From positions 680,001 to 744,000 of the forward strand of contig NZ_CP015318.1 in NCBI RefSeq assembly GCF_001686985.1: a DNA stretch of 64,000 bases, read 5' to 3'. Under the pieces are notes generated by a model that saw only the letters and a program-made list of their open reading frames with translations, did no database searches and had not been told where the DNA came from. This stretch comes from Mesorhizobium amorphae CCNWGS0123 (GTDB lineage: Bacteria; Pseudomonadota; Alphaproteobacteria; Rhizobiales; Rhizobiaceae). Numbering within the stretch: position 1 is the stretch's first letter; each line of letters begins with the position of its first letter. A program made the translations under genes and the position numbers. Of the stretch, positions 41,117 to 51,061 are shown piece after piece.

Positions 41117-41284
41117 ATGATCATCGACAGCCTCATGACCCGCGCTCGCCAGAGCATTGCCAAGCGCAAGCACTACAACCGTCTCGTCGCCGAAATCGAC
41201 AGCTTCACCGCCCGCGACCTGGCCGACATGCGCGCCGACCGCTCGGAAATGCTCTACCAGATCCACAAGCAGATCTACGGCTGA
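41117..41284 (+). CDS. DUF1127 small Arg-rich protein
   Basis: A 55-residue protein of the DUF1127 (YjiS-like) family: a basic first half (MTRARQSIAKRKHYNRLVAEI) followed by the conserved LADMRADRSEMLYQIHKQIYG. In Agrobacterium and Brucella, members of this family take part in phosphate, carbon and stress physiology and are controlled by LysR-type regulators and small RNAs; that is family knowledge, not seen here. GAAAGGAACC precedes the ATG. A long palindrome lies upstream and a hairpin downstream. Confidence 0.85.
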   Translation: MIIDSLMTRARQSIAKRKHYNRLVAEIDSFTARDLADMRADRSEMLYQIHKQIYG

Positions 41285-41295
41285 GCCTGCATCAC

Positions 41296-41511
41296 CTTCG
41301 TCATCCTAGGGCGTAGCGACGCAAAGCGGAGCGCAGACCCTAGGATCCATGCCGTGACCTTCAAGCACCCGCAACGGTGCTGAATTTCTGTCCGGCGTTG
41401 CCCAGCGGGCGATTGTTTTGGCCCGCTGCATTCTTTAGCTGATGTCACGGCATGGATCCTGGGGTCTGCGCCGCGTCGCTTCGCTCCTTGCTTCGCCCCG
41501 GGATGACGAAG
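41296..41511. repeat. Long inverted repeat of about 65-bp arms
   Basis: The left arm (41296-41358) and right arm (41444-41511) pair over nearly their full length. The pairing includes CTTCGTCATCC at the outside and GGATCCATGCCGTGAC on the inside, where a 28-base stretch pairs with one mismatch. The 85-bp middle carries its own hairpin. The element fills the gap between convergent DUF1127 and ccmG. Confidence 0.85.
41403..41436 (+). terminator. Possible terminator after the DUF1127 gene
   Basis: CAGCGGGC and GCCCGCTG close a 10-base loop and are followed by CATTCTTT. It is the inner hairpin of the long inverted repeat and is the first stem-loop after the DUF1127 stop with any T tract. Confidence 0.4.
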
Positions 41512-41524
41512 CCTAAGGGACGCC

Positions 41525-42100
41525 TCAACCTGGGGCAGCCAGAGCCTTCTCGATCTGCGGCACCAGCAGCGTCTCGGCCGACTCGGCCGTCAGCGGACCG
41601 ACATGCTTGTAGGCGATCTTGCCGTCCTTGCCGACGACGAAGGTTTCCGGCACGCCATAGACGCCCCAGTCGATCGCCGCGCGTCCGGCTTCGTCGACGC
41701 CGATCGCCTGGAACGGATTGCCGAGCTCGCCAAGGAAGCGGCGGGCGTTTTCCGGTTGGTCCTTGTAGTTCAGCGCCGCCGTGACGAAGCGCTTGTCCTG
41801 TGACAGCGCCAGCAGCACCGGATGCTCCTCGCGGCACGGCGCGCACCACGACGCGAAAACATTGACCAGCGTCACCTTGCCGGCGAACTGTTTCGAATCG
41901 AGACCGGGCAGGTTGGTGCCTTCGAGCGCCGGCAGATTGGTCTGCGGCGCCGGCAGGCCGATCAGTGCCGACGGCACTTCCGAAACATCGCGGCCGGACA
42001 GAAGCTGCAACAGGAACAGCCCCGCCAAGCCGAGGAAGATCACCAGCGGCAGCAGCACGATCAGGCGGCGACGGGCCGGCGTTTCGGTTTCGCTGCTCAT
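41525..42100 (-). CDS. ccmG: Cytochrome c maturation thioredoxin CcmG/DsbE
   Basis: CcmG keeps apocytochrome c cysteines reduced for heme attachment. The 191-residue protein has an N-terminal membrane anchor (about 12-34) and a periplasmic thioredoxin domain with C86-x2-C89 in WCAPC and GVPETFVV, the cis-proline region. Its ATG overlaps the ccmD stop codon by one base (TGATG). It is the last gene of the leftward ccm cluster. Confidence 0.93.
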   Translation of the reverse strand: MSSETETPARRRLIVLLPLVIFLGLAGLFLLQLLSGRDVSEVPSALIGLPAPQTNLPALEGTNLPGLDSKQFAGKVTLVNVFASWCAPCREEHPVLLALSQDKRFVTAALNYKDQPENARRFLGELGNPFQAIGVDEAGRAAIDWGVYGVPETFVVGKDGKIAYKHVGPLTAESAETLLVPQIEKALAAPG

Positions 42101-42294
42101 CAATTGGCGCCCTTTTCCCGAACACTCTTGTCGCCGGCGCCCTTGTCGGAGCGGCGACGCACGCCGGCCGCCTCCAGCTCTGCCAGGTCGCGCTTGCGCC
42201 CGCGCTGGTCGATCAATATCCAGCCGATCAGCCCGGCTAGCACGATCGCCGTGATGGCATAGGCGGCAGTCACATAGAGCGCGTGTACGCTCAC
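42100..42294 (-). CDS. ccmD: Heme exporter subunit CcmD
   Basis: CcmD is a small anchor that helps release holo-CcmE from the CcmABC complex. The 64-residue product starts with GTG (SVHALYVTAAYAITAIV), has one transmembrane helix at about 5-25, and a basic coil after it (DQRGRKRDLAELEAAGVRRR), which is the family signature. It is coupled to ccmG. A ccmC gene would normally lie just upstream but is absent here. Confidence 0.85.
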   Translation of the reverse strand: MSVHALYVTAAYAITAIVLAGLIGWILIDQRGRKRDLAELEAAGVRRRSDKGAGDKSVREKGAN

Positions 42295-42418
42295 GCCAGC
42301 TGCTCCGCGCGGGCGTCCGACCCAATCATGTCGCCGTGTTCGATCATGCCTTCCCTTAGCCTTGCCGTCCCGGCTTCGCAATCGGCCGCCGCGCCGCAGC
42401 CGCCCACGGCCCAATGCA

Positions 42419-43084
42419 TCAGTCGGTCCCATGCCGCAGCGCCAGCGCTGCGGCCAACGGCCCCAGCACGGCAAGAAACAGGGTCAGCGCGGCGAGAATG
42501 AGGAAGGGCTGCAGGAACGGATCGGGGTCCGCCACCGCGCCGTAACTTGCCGAGACGCCGAAGATCAGCACCGGGATGGTCAGCGGCAGCACCAGCACCG
42601 AGATCAGCAACCCGCCGCGCGGCAGGGCCACCGCCACGGCGGCGCCCGCCGCTCCGATGAAAGTAATCGCCGGCGTGCCGACCAGAAGGGTCAGCGCGGT
42701 TGCGCCGATGCCGATCGGCGCCATATTCATGAACAGGCCGAGCAGGGGCGCGGCAATGACCAGCGGCAGCACGCTGCCAGCCCAATGCGCCAGGCATTTC
42801 ACCAGGACCGTCAGCGCCAGCATGTGGCGGTCGTGGCCCAGCACCAGAAGATCGAGCGAGCCGTCTTCGCGATCGGCCTGGAACAGCCGGTCGAGCCCGA
42901 GCAGGCAACCAAGCAGTGCCGCGATCCACAGGATCGCCGGACCGATGCGGGCCAGCAGATTGAGGTCCGGCCCGACGCCGAAGGGGATCGTGGCGATCAC
43001 GGCGAGGAAGAAGATCACGCCGGTCAACGCGCCGCCGCCGGCACGGATGGAGAGGCGGATGTCGCGGAGGAAGAGCGACCACAT
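42419..43084 (-). CDS. ccmB: Heme exporter permease CcmB
   Basis: CcmB is the membrane permease of the CcmAB(C) transporter, needed for handling heme-loaded CcmE. The 221-residue protein has six hydrophobic helices and the FQADREDGSLDLLVLG loop typical of CcmB. The ATG at 43084 (MWSLFLRDIRLS) is the usual family start; a TTG nine codons upstream is possible. It follows ccmA by 55 bp. Between it and ccmD only 124 bp remain, too short for the expected ccmC of about 250 codons. Confidence 0.92.
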   Translation of the reverse strand: MWSLFLRDIRLSIRAGGGALTGVIFFLAVIATIPFGVGPDLNLLARIGPAILWIAALLGCLLGLDRLFQADREDGSLDLLVLGHDRHMLALTVLVKCLAHWAGSVLPLVIAAPLLGLFMNMAPIGIGATALTLLVGTPAITFIGAAGAAVAVALPRGGLLISVLVLPLTIPVLIFGVSASYGAVADPDPFLQPFLILAALTLFLAVLGPLAAALALRHGTD

Positions 43085-43139
43085 TAGGATGCGGGCCCTT
43101 GATGGCGGCAACGCGAAATGTAGCGTTCCTTCGCCGACA

Positions 43140-43748
43140 TCAAACGGTCTCCCCCATCACCAACGCCTTCGCCCCATCCAGTCCCAATGGCAAATGCGTT
43201 GCTGCTATGATGACCCCCCCTTGCCGACAGTGATCCGTCATCACCCCGCCAAACCGTGCCTCCGACGCCTTGTCCAACCCAGCCGTCGGCTCATCCAGCA
43301 GCCACAGCGGCCGTTGGCTGACCAGCAATTTGGCGATCGAAATCCGTCGCCTCTGCCCCGTCGAGAGATAGCCGAACGGCAAATGGCCGATCCCTCCGAG
43401 CCCGACAGTCTCCAGCGCCTCTTCAACACTCAACAAACCTGCACCGGCAAAATCCCGCCAGAAGCGCAGATTCTCCGCCACGCTGAGCACCGTCTTCATC
43501 GCGTTCTGATGGCCGAGATAGTGGCAGGCCGAAGCAATCGACGGGAAATCCTCGCCTCCGCCTTCGATTCGTACGCGGCCTCCCGCCACCGGAAGCAGCC
43601 CGGCGATGACCCTGAGCAGCGTCGACTTGCCGGCGCCGTTCGGCCCGGTGACGACCAGCGCCTCGCCTTTTTCCAGGGCGAAGCCGATGCCGGAAAAGAC
43701 TGGCTCGCCGCCGCGTTCGCCGCCCAGATTTTCGGCGATCAGCCGCAT
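43140..43748 (-). CDS. ccmA: Heme exporter ATPase CcmA
   Basis: CcmA is the ATPase of the cytochrome c maturation ABC complex. The 202-residue protein has Walker A GPNGAGKSTLLR (about 35-46), the Q-loop region YLGHQNAMKT with the CcmA-typical GH, the signature LSTGQRRRISIAKLL, Walker B LWLLDEPTAGLD, and the switch histidine in AATHLPL. It is the first gene of the leftward ccm group and divergent from acnA. Confidence 0.94.
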   Translation of the reverse strand: MRLIAENLGGERGGEPVFSGIGFALEKGEALVVTGPNGAGKSTLLRVIAGLLPVAGGRVRIEGGGEDFPSIASACHYLGHQNAMKTVLSVAENLRFWRDFAGAGLLSVEEALETVGLGGIGHLPFGYLSTGQRRRISIAKLLVSQRPLWLLDEPTAGLDKASEARFGGVMTDHCRQGGVIIAATHLPLGLDGAKALVMGETV

Positions 43749-43814
43749 TCGTTCCCCTTCGCCGAAAGTCCAAGCGCCGCTTCGGTGCGCCGCAGCAAAA
43801 ATGGCGATTCCGTG

Positions 43815-43831
43815 TCTAGAACTATTCCAGG
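43815..43831. promoter_or_regulatory. Candidate Irr (ICE-type) iron-response site
   Basis: The core TAGAACTATTCCA matches the rhizobial Irr consensus (TTTAGAA-N3-TTCTAAA) with one core mismatch, plus weaker flanks. It lies between divergent ccmA and acnA. Both encode proteins that depend on iron or heme, so control by Irr is sensible. Binding is inference. Confidence 0.4.
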
Positions 43832-44030
43832 AAATTCTCTATATCCGGGTCATCCGTGCCAGCGGTCGGCACGGGAACAGAATTAGCGCCGAACCAGCGC
43901 ACGCGCCGCCTTGAACGGCTCGGGTTGGCTGGGAACGGACAGCGGAAATGGCCGTACCCGCACCTTTGCGCGTGATTGCATGCCATCGGCGTCCGTTCCC
44001 TTTCAGGCTGAACAGACAAGGACGGATCGC

Positions 44031-46721
<2,691 letters not shown>

Positions 46722-46762
46722 CGGCCAGGGAATAGGGCTTAGGCAGTAGGGAACGGGACCAT

Positions 46763-47457
<695 letters not shown>

Positions 47458-47641
47458 GCTGGTGCCGCCGCCTCCAATCGAACCGCACCGCAAAGTGCAG
47501 ACGCCTCTCCTATTGCGGGCTTGCCTTCAGTTGCAACCACAAAATTTCACCGCAACGTGACTTCCCGTTGACTGTCGCTTCTGCCACATATTTTAGCAAT
47601 CACGACAAAGCCGGCGTCACCGGCGGGAAATTGGAACGGCC

Positions 47642-48400
47642 ATGGCATTTCAGGGATCATTGCGGCTTGCGGCACTGGCGCTGGCCCTTTCGGCCTTCGC
47701 CGGCAACGGGCTTGCGCAAGAGTCTGACAAACCGCTCGGCGTGGTCGAGCTTTTCACCAGCCAAGGCTGCAATTCCTGTCCGCCGGCCGACGCGTTCTTC
47801 GCCGAGCTCGCCGCCAAGGAAAACATCATCGCGCTCGCCTATCATATCGACTACTGGGACTATCTCGGCTGGCAGGACACGCTGAGCCGCAAGGAGAACA
47901 CCGAGCGGCAGTATGACTATATGCGCGCCTTCGGCGGCCGATCGGTCTATACGCCGCAAGCCGTCATCAACGGCCGCAGCCATGTCAACGGCGCCAGTCG
48001 CAAGGAAGTCGACGGCACGCTTGCCCGCCTGCAGAAGACCGGCGAAGGCATGCGGGTCGGTATCAAGGTCAGCCGCACCAGCGACCGCGTCATGATCGAC
48101 ACCGGCGACGCCGGCAGCGGCCCCACCGATGCCCATGTCGTCATCGTCTATTTCAATGCGCCGCAGACGATCGACATCGCCAAGGGCGAAAACAGCGGTC
48201 GCAGCATGACCTACTGGAACGCTGTCTCCGGCATCCAGACCGCCGGCATGTGGCACGGCAAGGCGCAGCGCTACGAATTGCCGATGACCGAGATCTCCAA
48301 GAAGGGCGGCTGCGCGGTGCTGCTGCAGTCGGTCGGCAAGGACGGCACCCCCGGGCCGATCCTGGGCGCCGCGTTTATTCGCAAGCCCGACCGTCTTTAG
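47642..48400 (+). CDS. DUF1223 secreted thioredoxin-like protein
   Basis: A 252-residue exported protein of the DUF1223 family. A signal peptide ends at about residue 25 (GLAQE). The following VVELFTSQGCNSCPPAD has a CxxC redox motif at the start of a thioredoxin-like fold, and VYTPQAVINGR includes the cis-proline region. It is probably a periplasmic thiol protein; its partner is unknown. It reads away from the ceramidase-like gene across a 184-bp gap and is followed by a large palindromic element. Confidence 0.82.
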   Translation: MAFQGSLRLAALALALSAFAGNGLAQESDKPLGVVELFTSQGCNSCPPADAFFAELAAKENIIALAYHIDYWDYLGWQDTLSRKENTERQYDYMRAFGGRSVYTPQAVINGRSHVNGASRKEVDGTLARLQKTGEGMRVGIKVSRTSDRVMIDTGDAGSGPTDAHVVIVYFNAPQTIDIAKGENSGRSMTYWNAVSGIQTAGMWHGKAQRYELPMTEISKKGGCAVLLQSVGKDGTPGPILGAAFIRKPDRL

Positions 48401-48409
48401 CAAGGGCAC

Positions 48410-48575
48410 CCCCTTCTCTCCTTGTGGGAGAAGGTGGCCGAGCGAAGCTTTGTCGGATGAGGGGTGTTGCAAGGAATGAGGCGGCGATGATTTCGCGCTT
48501 GTTGCCAAGCTGGAACACCCCTCATCCGTCTCGGCGCTGCGCGCCGATCCACCTTCTCCCACAAGGGGAGAAGGG
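48410..48575. repeat. RIME-like paired palindromes
   Basis: The left half (48410-48470) and right half (about 48514-48575) are inverted copies sharing CCTTCTC..GGGAGAAGG stems and GGATGAGGGGTGTT. They enclose about 43 bp. The same element appears at 57.8 kb and, in altered form, inside ftsY. Confidence 0.85.
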
Positions 48576-48604
48576 AAGGCCGCGCACACCACCACGGCTC
48601 AAGC

Positions 48605-48815
48605 CAACAAAAAACCGGCGTCAGCTTGCTTCTGACGCCGGTCATTTAGGTTTTGGGATCGTCGCACCCGATTTTTCCGAGGGAAAAACCGAGGTTGGTT
48701 CGATCCGACGCAGACCCGTGGGCGGGGGGCTTGGGGTTTACGAGCCGGTGCCGGACCGAACCGTCTCAGGCAACGCCGGTAAACTCGTCGGAGATTGGGG
48801 CATCAGCGCGGATAA
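48605..48815 (-). ncRNA. Candidate leftward small RNA with intrinsic terminator
   Basis: A perfect 11-bp stem (ACCGGCGTCAG/CTGACGCCGGT, 48614-48642) is followed on the minus strand by six T residues, a strong leftward terminator. No leftward protein gene ends nearby: the next one is 730 bp away beyond the opposite-facing DUF2794 gene. Upstream of the terminator two more inverted repeats occur: TTTTTCC/GGAAAAA (48672-48688) and an 11-bp pair with one mismatch (48697-48707 with 48752-48762). A structured RNA of about 200 nt is proposed; the 5' end is a guess and I cannot match it to a known family. Confidence 0.4.
48614..48642 (-). terminator. Strong leftward terminator
   Basis: Perfect 11-bp arms around a seven-base loop, with TTTTTT after the stem on the minus strand. 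On the plus strand no T tract follows, so it serves leftward transcription. Confidence 0.75.
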
Positions 48816-48982
48816 AATAAGGCAGGAATGTGGCGAAGCATCACCAATTCCAACAGGCGTTAGACAAACGTGACTGGACGTGGCGGAAACGGCTTGGCTC
48901 TGGCTTGCTTAGCCGGGGCCTTGCAATTCGGCAGCGAACACGCCAACTTCTGCAAGCGAAGATTCATTCGAAGGATCGAGGC

Positions 48983-49372
48983 ATGACCGATCGCGGCGGC
49001 AGTGGGACGGAGGATGGGGACGCATCCGCAATATTGATCCCGCTGCATGAGGCAAGACGCGAACGCCTCGACCAGCCGGTGCGCTTCGACCGGCGCGAAC
49101 TGGACCAGATCCTGAGACTTTACGGGCGCATGGTCGCCGCGAATGAATGGCGCGACTACGCCATCGATCACCTCTCCGACCGCGCCGTCTTTTCCGTCTT
49201 CCGCCGCGCCAGCGAAGTGCCACTGTTCCAGATCGTCAAGGACCCGAAGCTGGCGCGCCGGCAGGGCGCCTTTGCCGTCATCGCCGCCGGTGGCAGCATC
49301 CTCAAGCGTGGCCAGGAGCTCGGCCGCGTGCTCGGGGTCTTCGACAGCAAGCTGAAGGTGGTCGAAGCTTAA
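48983..49372 (+). CDS. DUF2794-family protein
   Basis: A 129-residue cytosolic protein of the DUF2794 family, restricted largely to alphaproteobacteria and of unknown function. The conserved part begins VRFDRRELDQILRLYGRMVAANEWRDYAI and continues RRASEVPLFQIVKDPKLARRQGAFAVIAAGG. The ATG at 48983 follows GGATCGAGG, which decides the start. The last codon overlaps the end of the convergent GNAT gene by 4 bp. Confidence 0.88.
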   Translation: MTDRGGSGTEDGDASAILIPLHEARRERLDQPVRFDRRELDQILRLYGRMVAANEWRDYAIDHLSDRAVFSVFRRASEVPLFQIVKDPKLARRQGAFAVIAAGGSILKRGQELGRVLGVFDSKLKVVEA

Positions 49373-49944
49373 CTATTTGATTTTTGCCGGAATTTGCGCT
49401 CCGGCAGCGAGGCGGGATCGGGCGGGAGCTGCGCTCCGCCATTCACCGACAGCTGCATGAACACCGTGTCCAGCCAGCGTCCGTGCTTGAAGCCGGAGCC
49501 TTCCAGGCGGCCCGAATGGCGAAAGCCGAGCTTCTCATGCAGCCGCACCGAAGCGCTCTCGGCATGGCCGTCGCCGATGACGGCGATGATCTGGCGAAAC
49601 CCCGCAACGCGCGCCGCCTCGATCAGCGCGTCCATCAGAAGCCGCCCGACGCCCTGGCCCTTGGCCTCCGGAGCGACATAGACCGAATCCTCGACGACGA
49701 AACGATAGGCCGGGCGCGGCCGGAACGGGCCTGCATAGGCATAGCCGAGCACGGCGCCGTCCTTTTCCGCAACCAGAAAGGGAAAGCCGCCCGCCGTCAG
49801 GCTATCGAATCGGTTGCCCATTTCGGCGCGGCTGGGCGGCTCAAGCTCGTAACTCGCGGTGCCGTGTGTCACCGCGTCGGCGTAGATTTCCGTGATTCGA
49901 TCGAGGTCGGCCGAACTGGCGGCCCGTATGGTGATGCTGCTCAT
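49369..49944 (-). CDS. GNAT-family N-acetyltransferase (phosphinothricin-type)
   Basis: A 191-residue acetyltransferase resembling the phosphinothricin/methionine sulfoximine N-acetyltransferase group. The N-terminal ITEIYADAVTHGTASYE, the acetyl-CoA loop VAPEAKGQGVGRLLMDALI, and IAVIGDGHAESASVRLHEKLGF are typical. The natural substrate is more likely an amino acid or analogue than a herbicide. A C-terminal tail of about 25 polar residues is extra. Convergent with the DUF2794 gene. Confidence 0.87.
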   Translation of the reverse strand: MSSITIRAASSADLDRITEIYADAVTHGTASYELEPPSRAEMGNRFDSLTAGGFPFLVAEKDGAVLGYAYAGPFRPRPAYRFVVEDSVYVAPEAKGQGVGRLLMDALIEAARVAGFRQIIAVIGDGHAESASVRLHEKLGFRHSGRLEGSGFKHGRWLDTVFMQLSVNGGAQLPPDPASLPERKFRQKSNS

Positions 49945-49994
49945 AATTTATGCATGCCATTTGCCTGCCTGAGATAACAGCAAAGGCCGGCACA

Positions 49995-50024
49995 AAAGAA
50001 AAGGGCGGCCGTTGGGCCGCCCTT
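49995..50024 (-). terminator. Terminator of the Bax-inhibitor-like gene
   Basis: AAGGGCGGCC and GGCCGCCCTT close a four-base loop, with a T-rich run (TTCTTTTG) on the minus strand. It lies 28 bases after the stop codon. Confidence 0.85.
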
Positions 50025-50051
50025 CGGGAACTCGATGGTCCAACTGCGAAA

Positions 50052-50825
50052 TCAGCGGCGATCGCCCATGAACTGCAGCAGGAACATGAACAGGTTGATG
50101 AAGTCGAGATAGAGCGTCAGCGCGCCCATGATCGCCTTGCGGCCGGCGACATCGGTGGCGTCGCCCTCGAAATACATCTCCTTGATCTTCTGCGTGTCAT
50201 AGGCGGTCAGGCCCGAGAAGATCAGCACGCCGATCGCCGAAACGGCGAAGGACAGAGCCGACGACTGCAGGAAGATGTTGATCACCATCGCAATGATCAG
50301 GCCGAACAGGCCCATGATCAGGAACGAGCCGATCGCGGTCAGGTCGCGCTTGGTCGTGTAACCGTAGAGCGACAGCGCGCCGAAGGCGGCAGCGGTGGCG
50401 AAGAAGGTCTGCGAGATGCTGGCCGTCGTGTAGACAAGGAAGATCGACGACAGCGACAGGCCGACGAGGCCGGCATAGACCCAGAACGTCGTCTGCGCGG
50501 CCGACACGCTCATCGACTGGACACGGAACGACAGGAACAACACCGCGGCCAGCGGGGCCAGCATGACGACCCAGCGCAGCGGCGACCCGAAGATCGCGTA
50601 GCCGAAGGAGGTCAGCATCTCGCCGCTCGGCAGCGTTGCGACCGCCGAGGCCGGATCGGTGGTGGTGGCCAGCATGATCGTGCCGATAGCGGCAAGGCCA
50701 GTGATGAGCAAGCCAAGTCCCATCAGATTGTAGACTTTGATCATATAGGCGCGCAGGCCCTGATCGATATCGACGGCCACGCCGGGTACGGCGCGCGTCT
50801 GGTAATTGCGAATGGGATCAGCCAT
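50052..50825 (-). CDS. Bax inhibitor-1/YccA-family membrane protein
   Basis: A 257-residue protein with seven membrane helices. The family hallmarks are VYNLMGLGLLITGLAA near the N-terminus and the C-terminal ALTLYLDFINLFMFLLQFMG. Bacterial members are pH-sensitive calcium-leak channels or interact with the FtsH protease. AGAGGATT precedes the ATG at 50825; a longer frame upstream is not conserved. A terminator follows, and the gene appears monocistronic. Confidence 0.92.
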   Translation of the reverse strand: MADPIRNYQTRAVPGVAVDIDQGLRAYMIKVYNLMGLGLLITGLAAIGTIMLATTTDPASAVATLPSGEMLTSFGYAIFGSPLRWVVMLAPLAAVLFLSFRVQSMSVSAAQTTFWVYAGLVGLSLSSIFLVYTTASISQTFFATAAAFGALSLYGYTTKRDLTAIGSFLIMGLFGLIIAMVINIFLQSSALSFAVSAIGVLIFSGLTAYDTQKIKEMYFEGDATDVAGRKAIMGALTLYLDFINLFMFLLQFMGDRR

Positions 50826-50927
50826 TGGAATCCTCTTTTGCTTCTGCCCCGTCCGGTCCGGTGTCAGGCTCGATCGAGCCCAGGCGCCGCTGGCGGGGCT
50901 CCAGCATGCCTGCGGCGGAATATGATG

Positions 50928-50945
50928 GTTCTTGGCGACAAGAAC
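50928..50945. promoter_or_regulatory. Short palindrome upstream of the Bax-inhibitor-like gene
   Basis: GTTCTTG and CAAGAAC form perfect 7-bp inverted arms around GCGA, about 100 bases upstream of the start codon. An operator role is possible but unproven. Confidence 0.3.
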
Positions 50946-51061
50946 AAGACCGTAACCGAGCGTAATGCTTCGTGAAGCAGCCAAATTGCGGTTTATCAGC
51001 CGCCCCAGCCGCAACATTAACGAGATTTAATCGAAAGTGGGCCGATTCAGGCGGTTTCGGA

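Noticed and set aside
42295..42418. A short frame (MHWAVGGCGAAADCEAG...) as a remnant of ccmC
   Set aside because: It has no hydrophobic helices and no WWD motif, so no resemblance to any part of CcmC can be claimed.
43911..44030. ATG 40 codons upstream as the acnA start
   Set aside because: The extension is low-complexity and unlike aconitase; the GTG at 44031 has a better ribosome-binding site and the right family position.
48695..48710. GGTTCGATCC resembling a tRNA T-loop
   Set aside because: The flanking bases do not form a T-stem and no acceptor or anticodon arm can be drawn.
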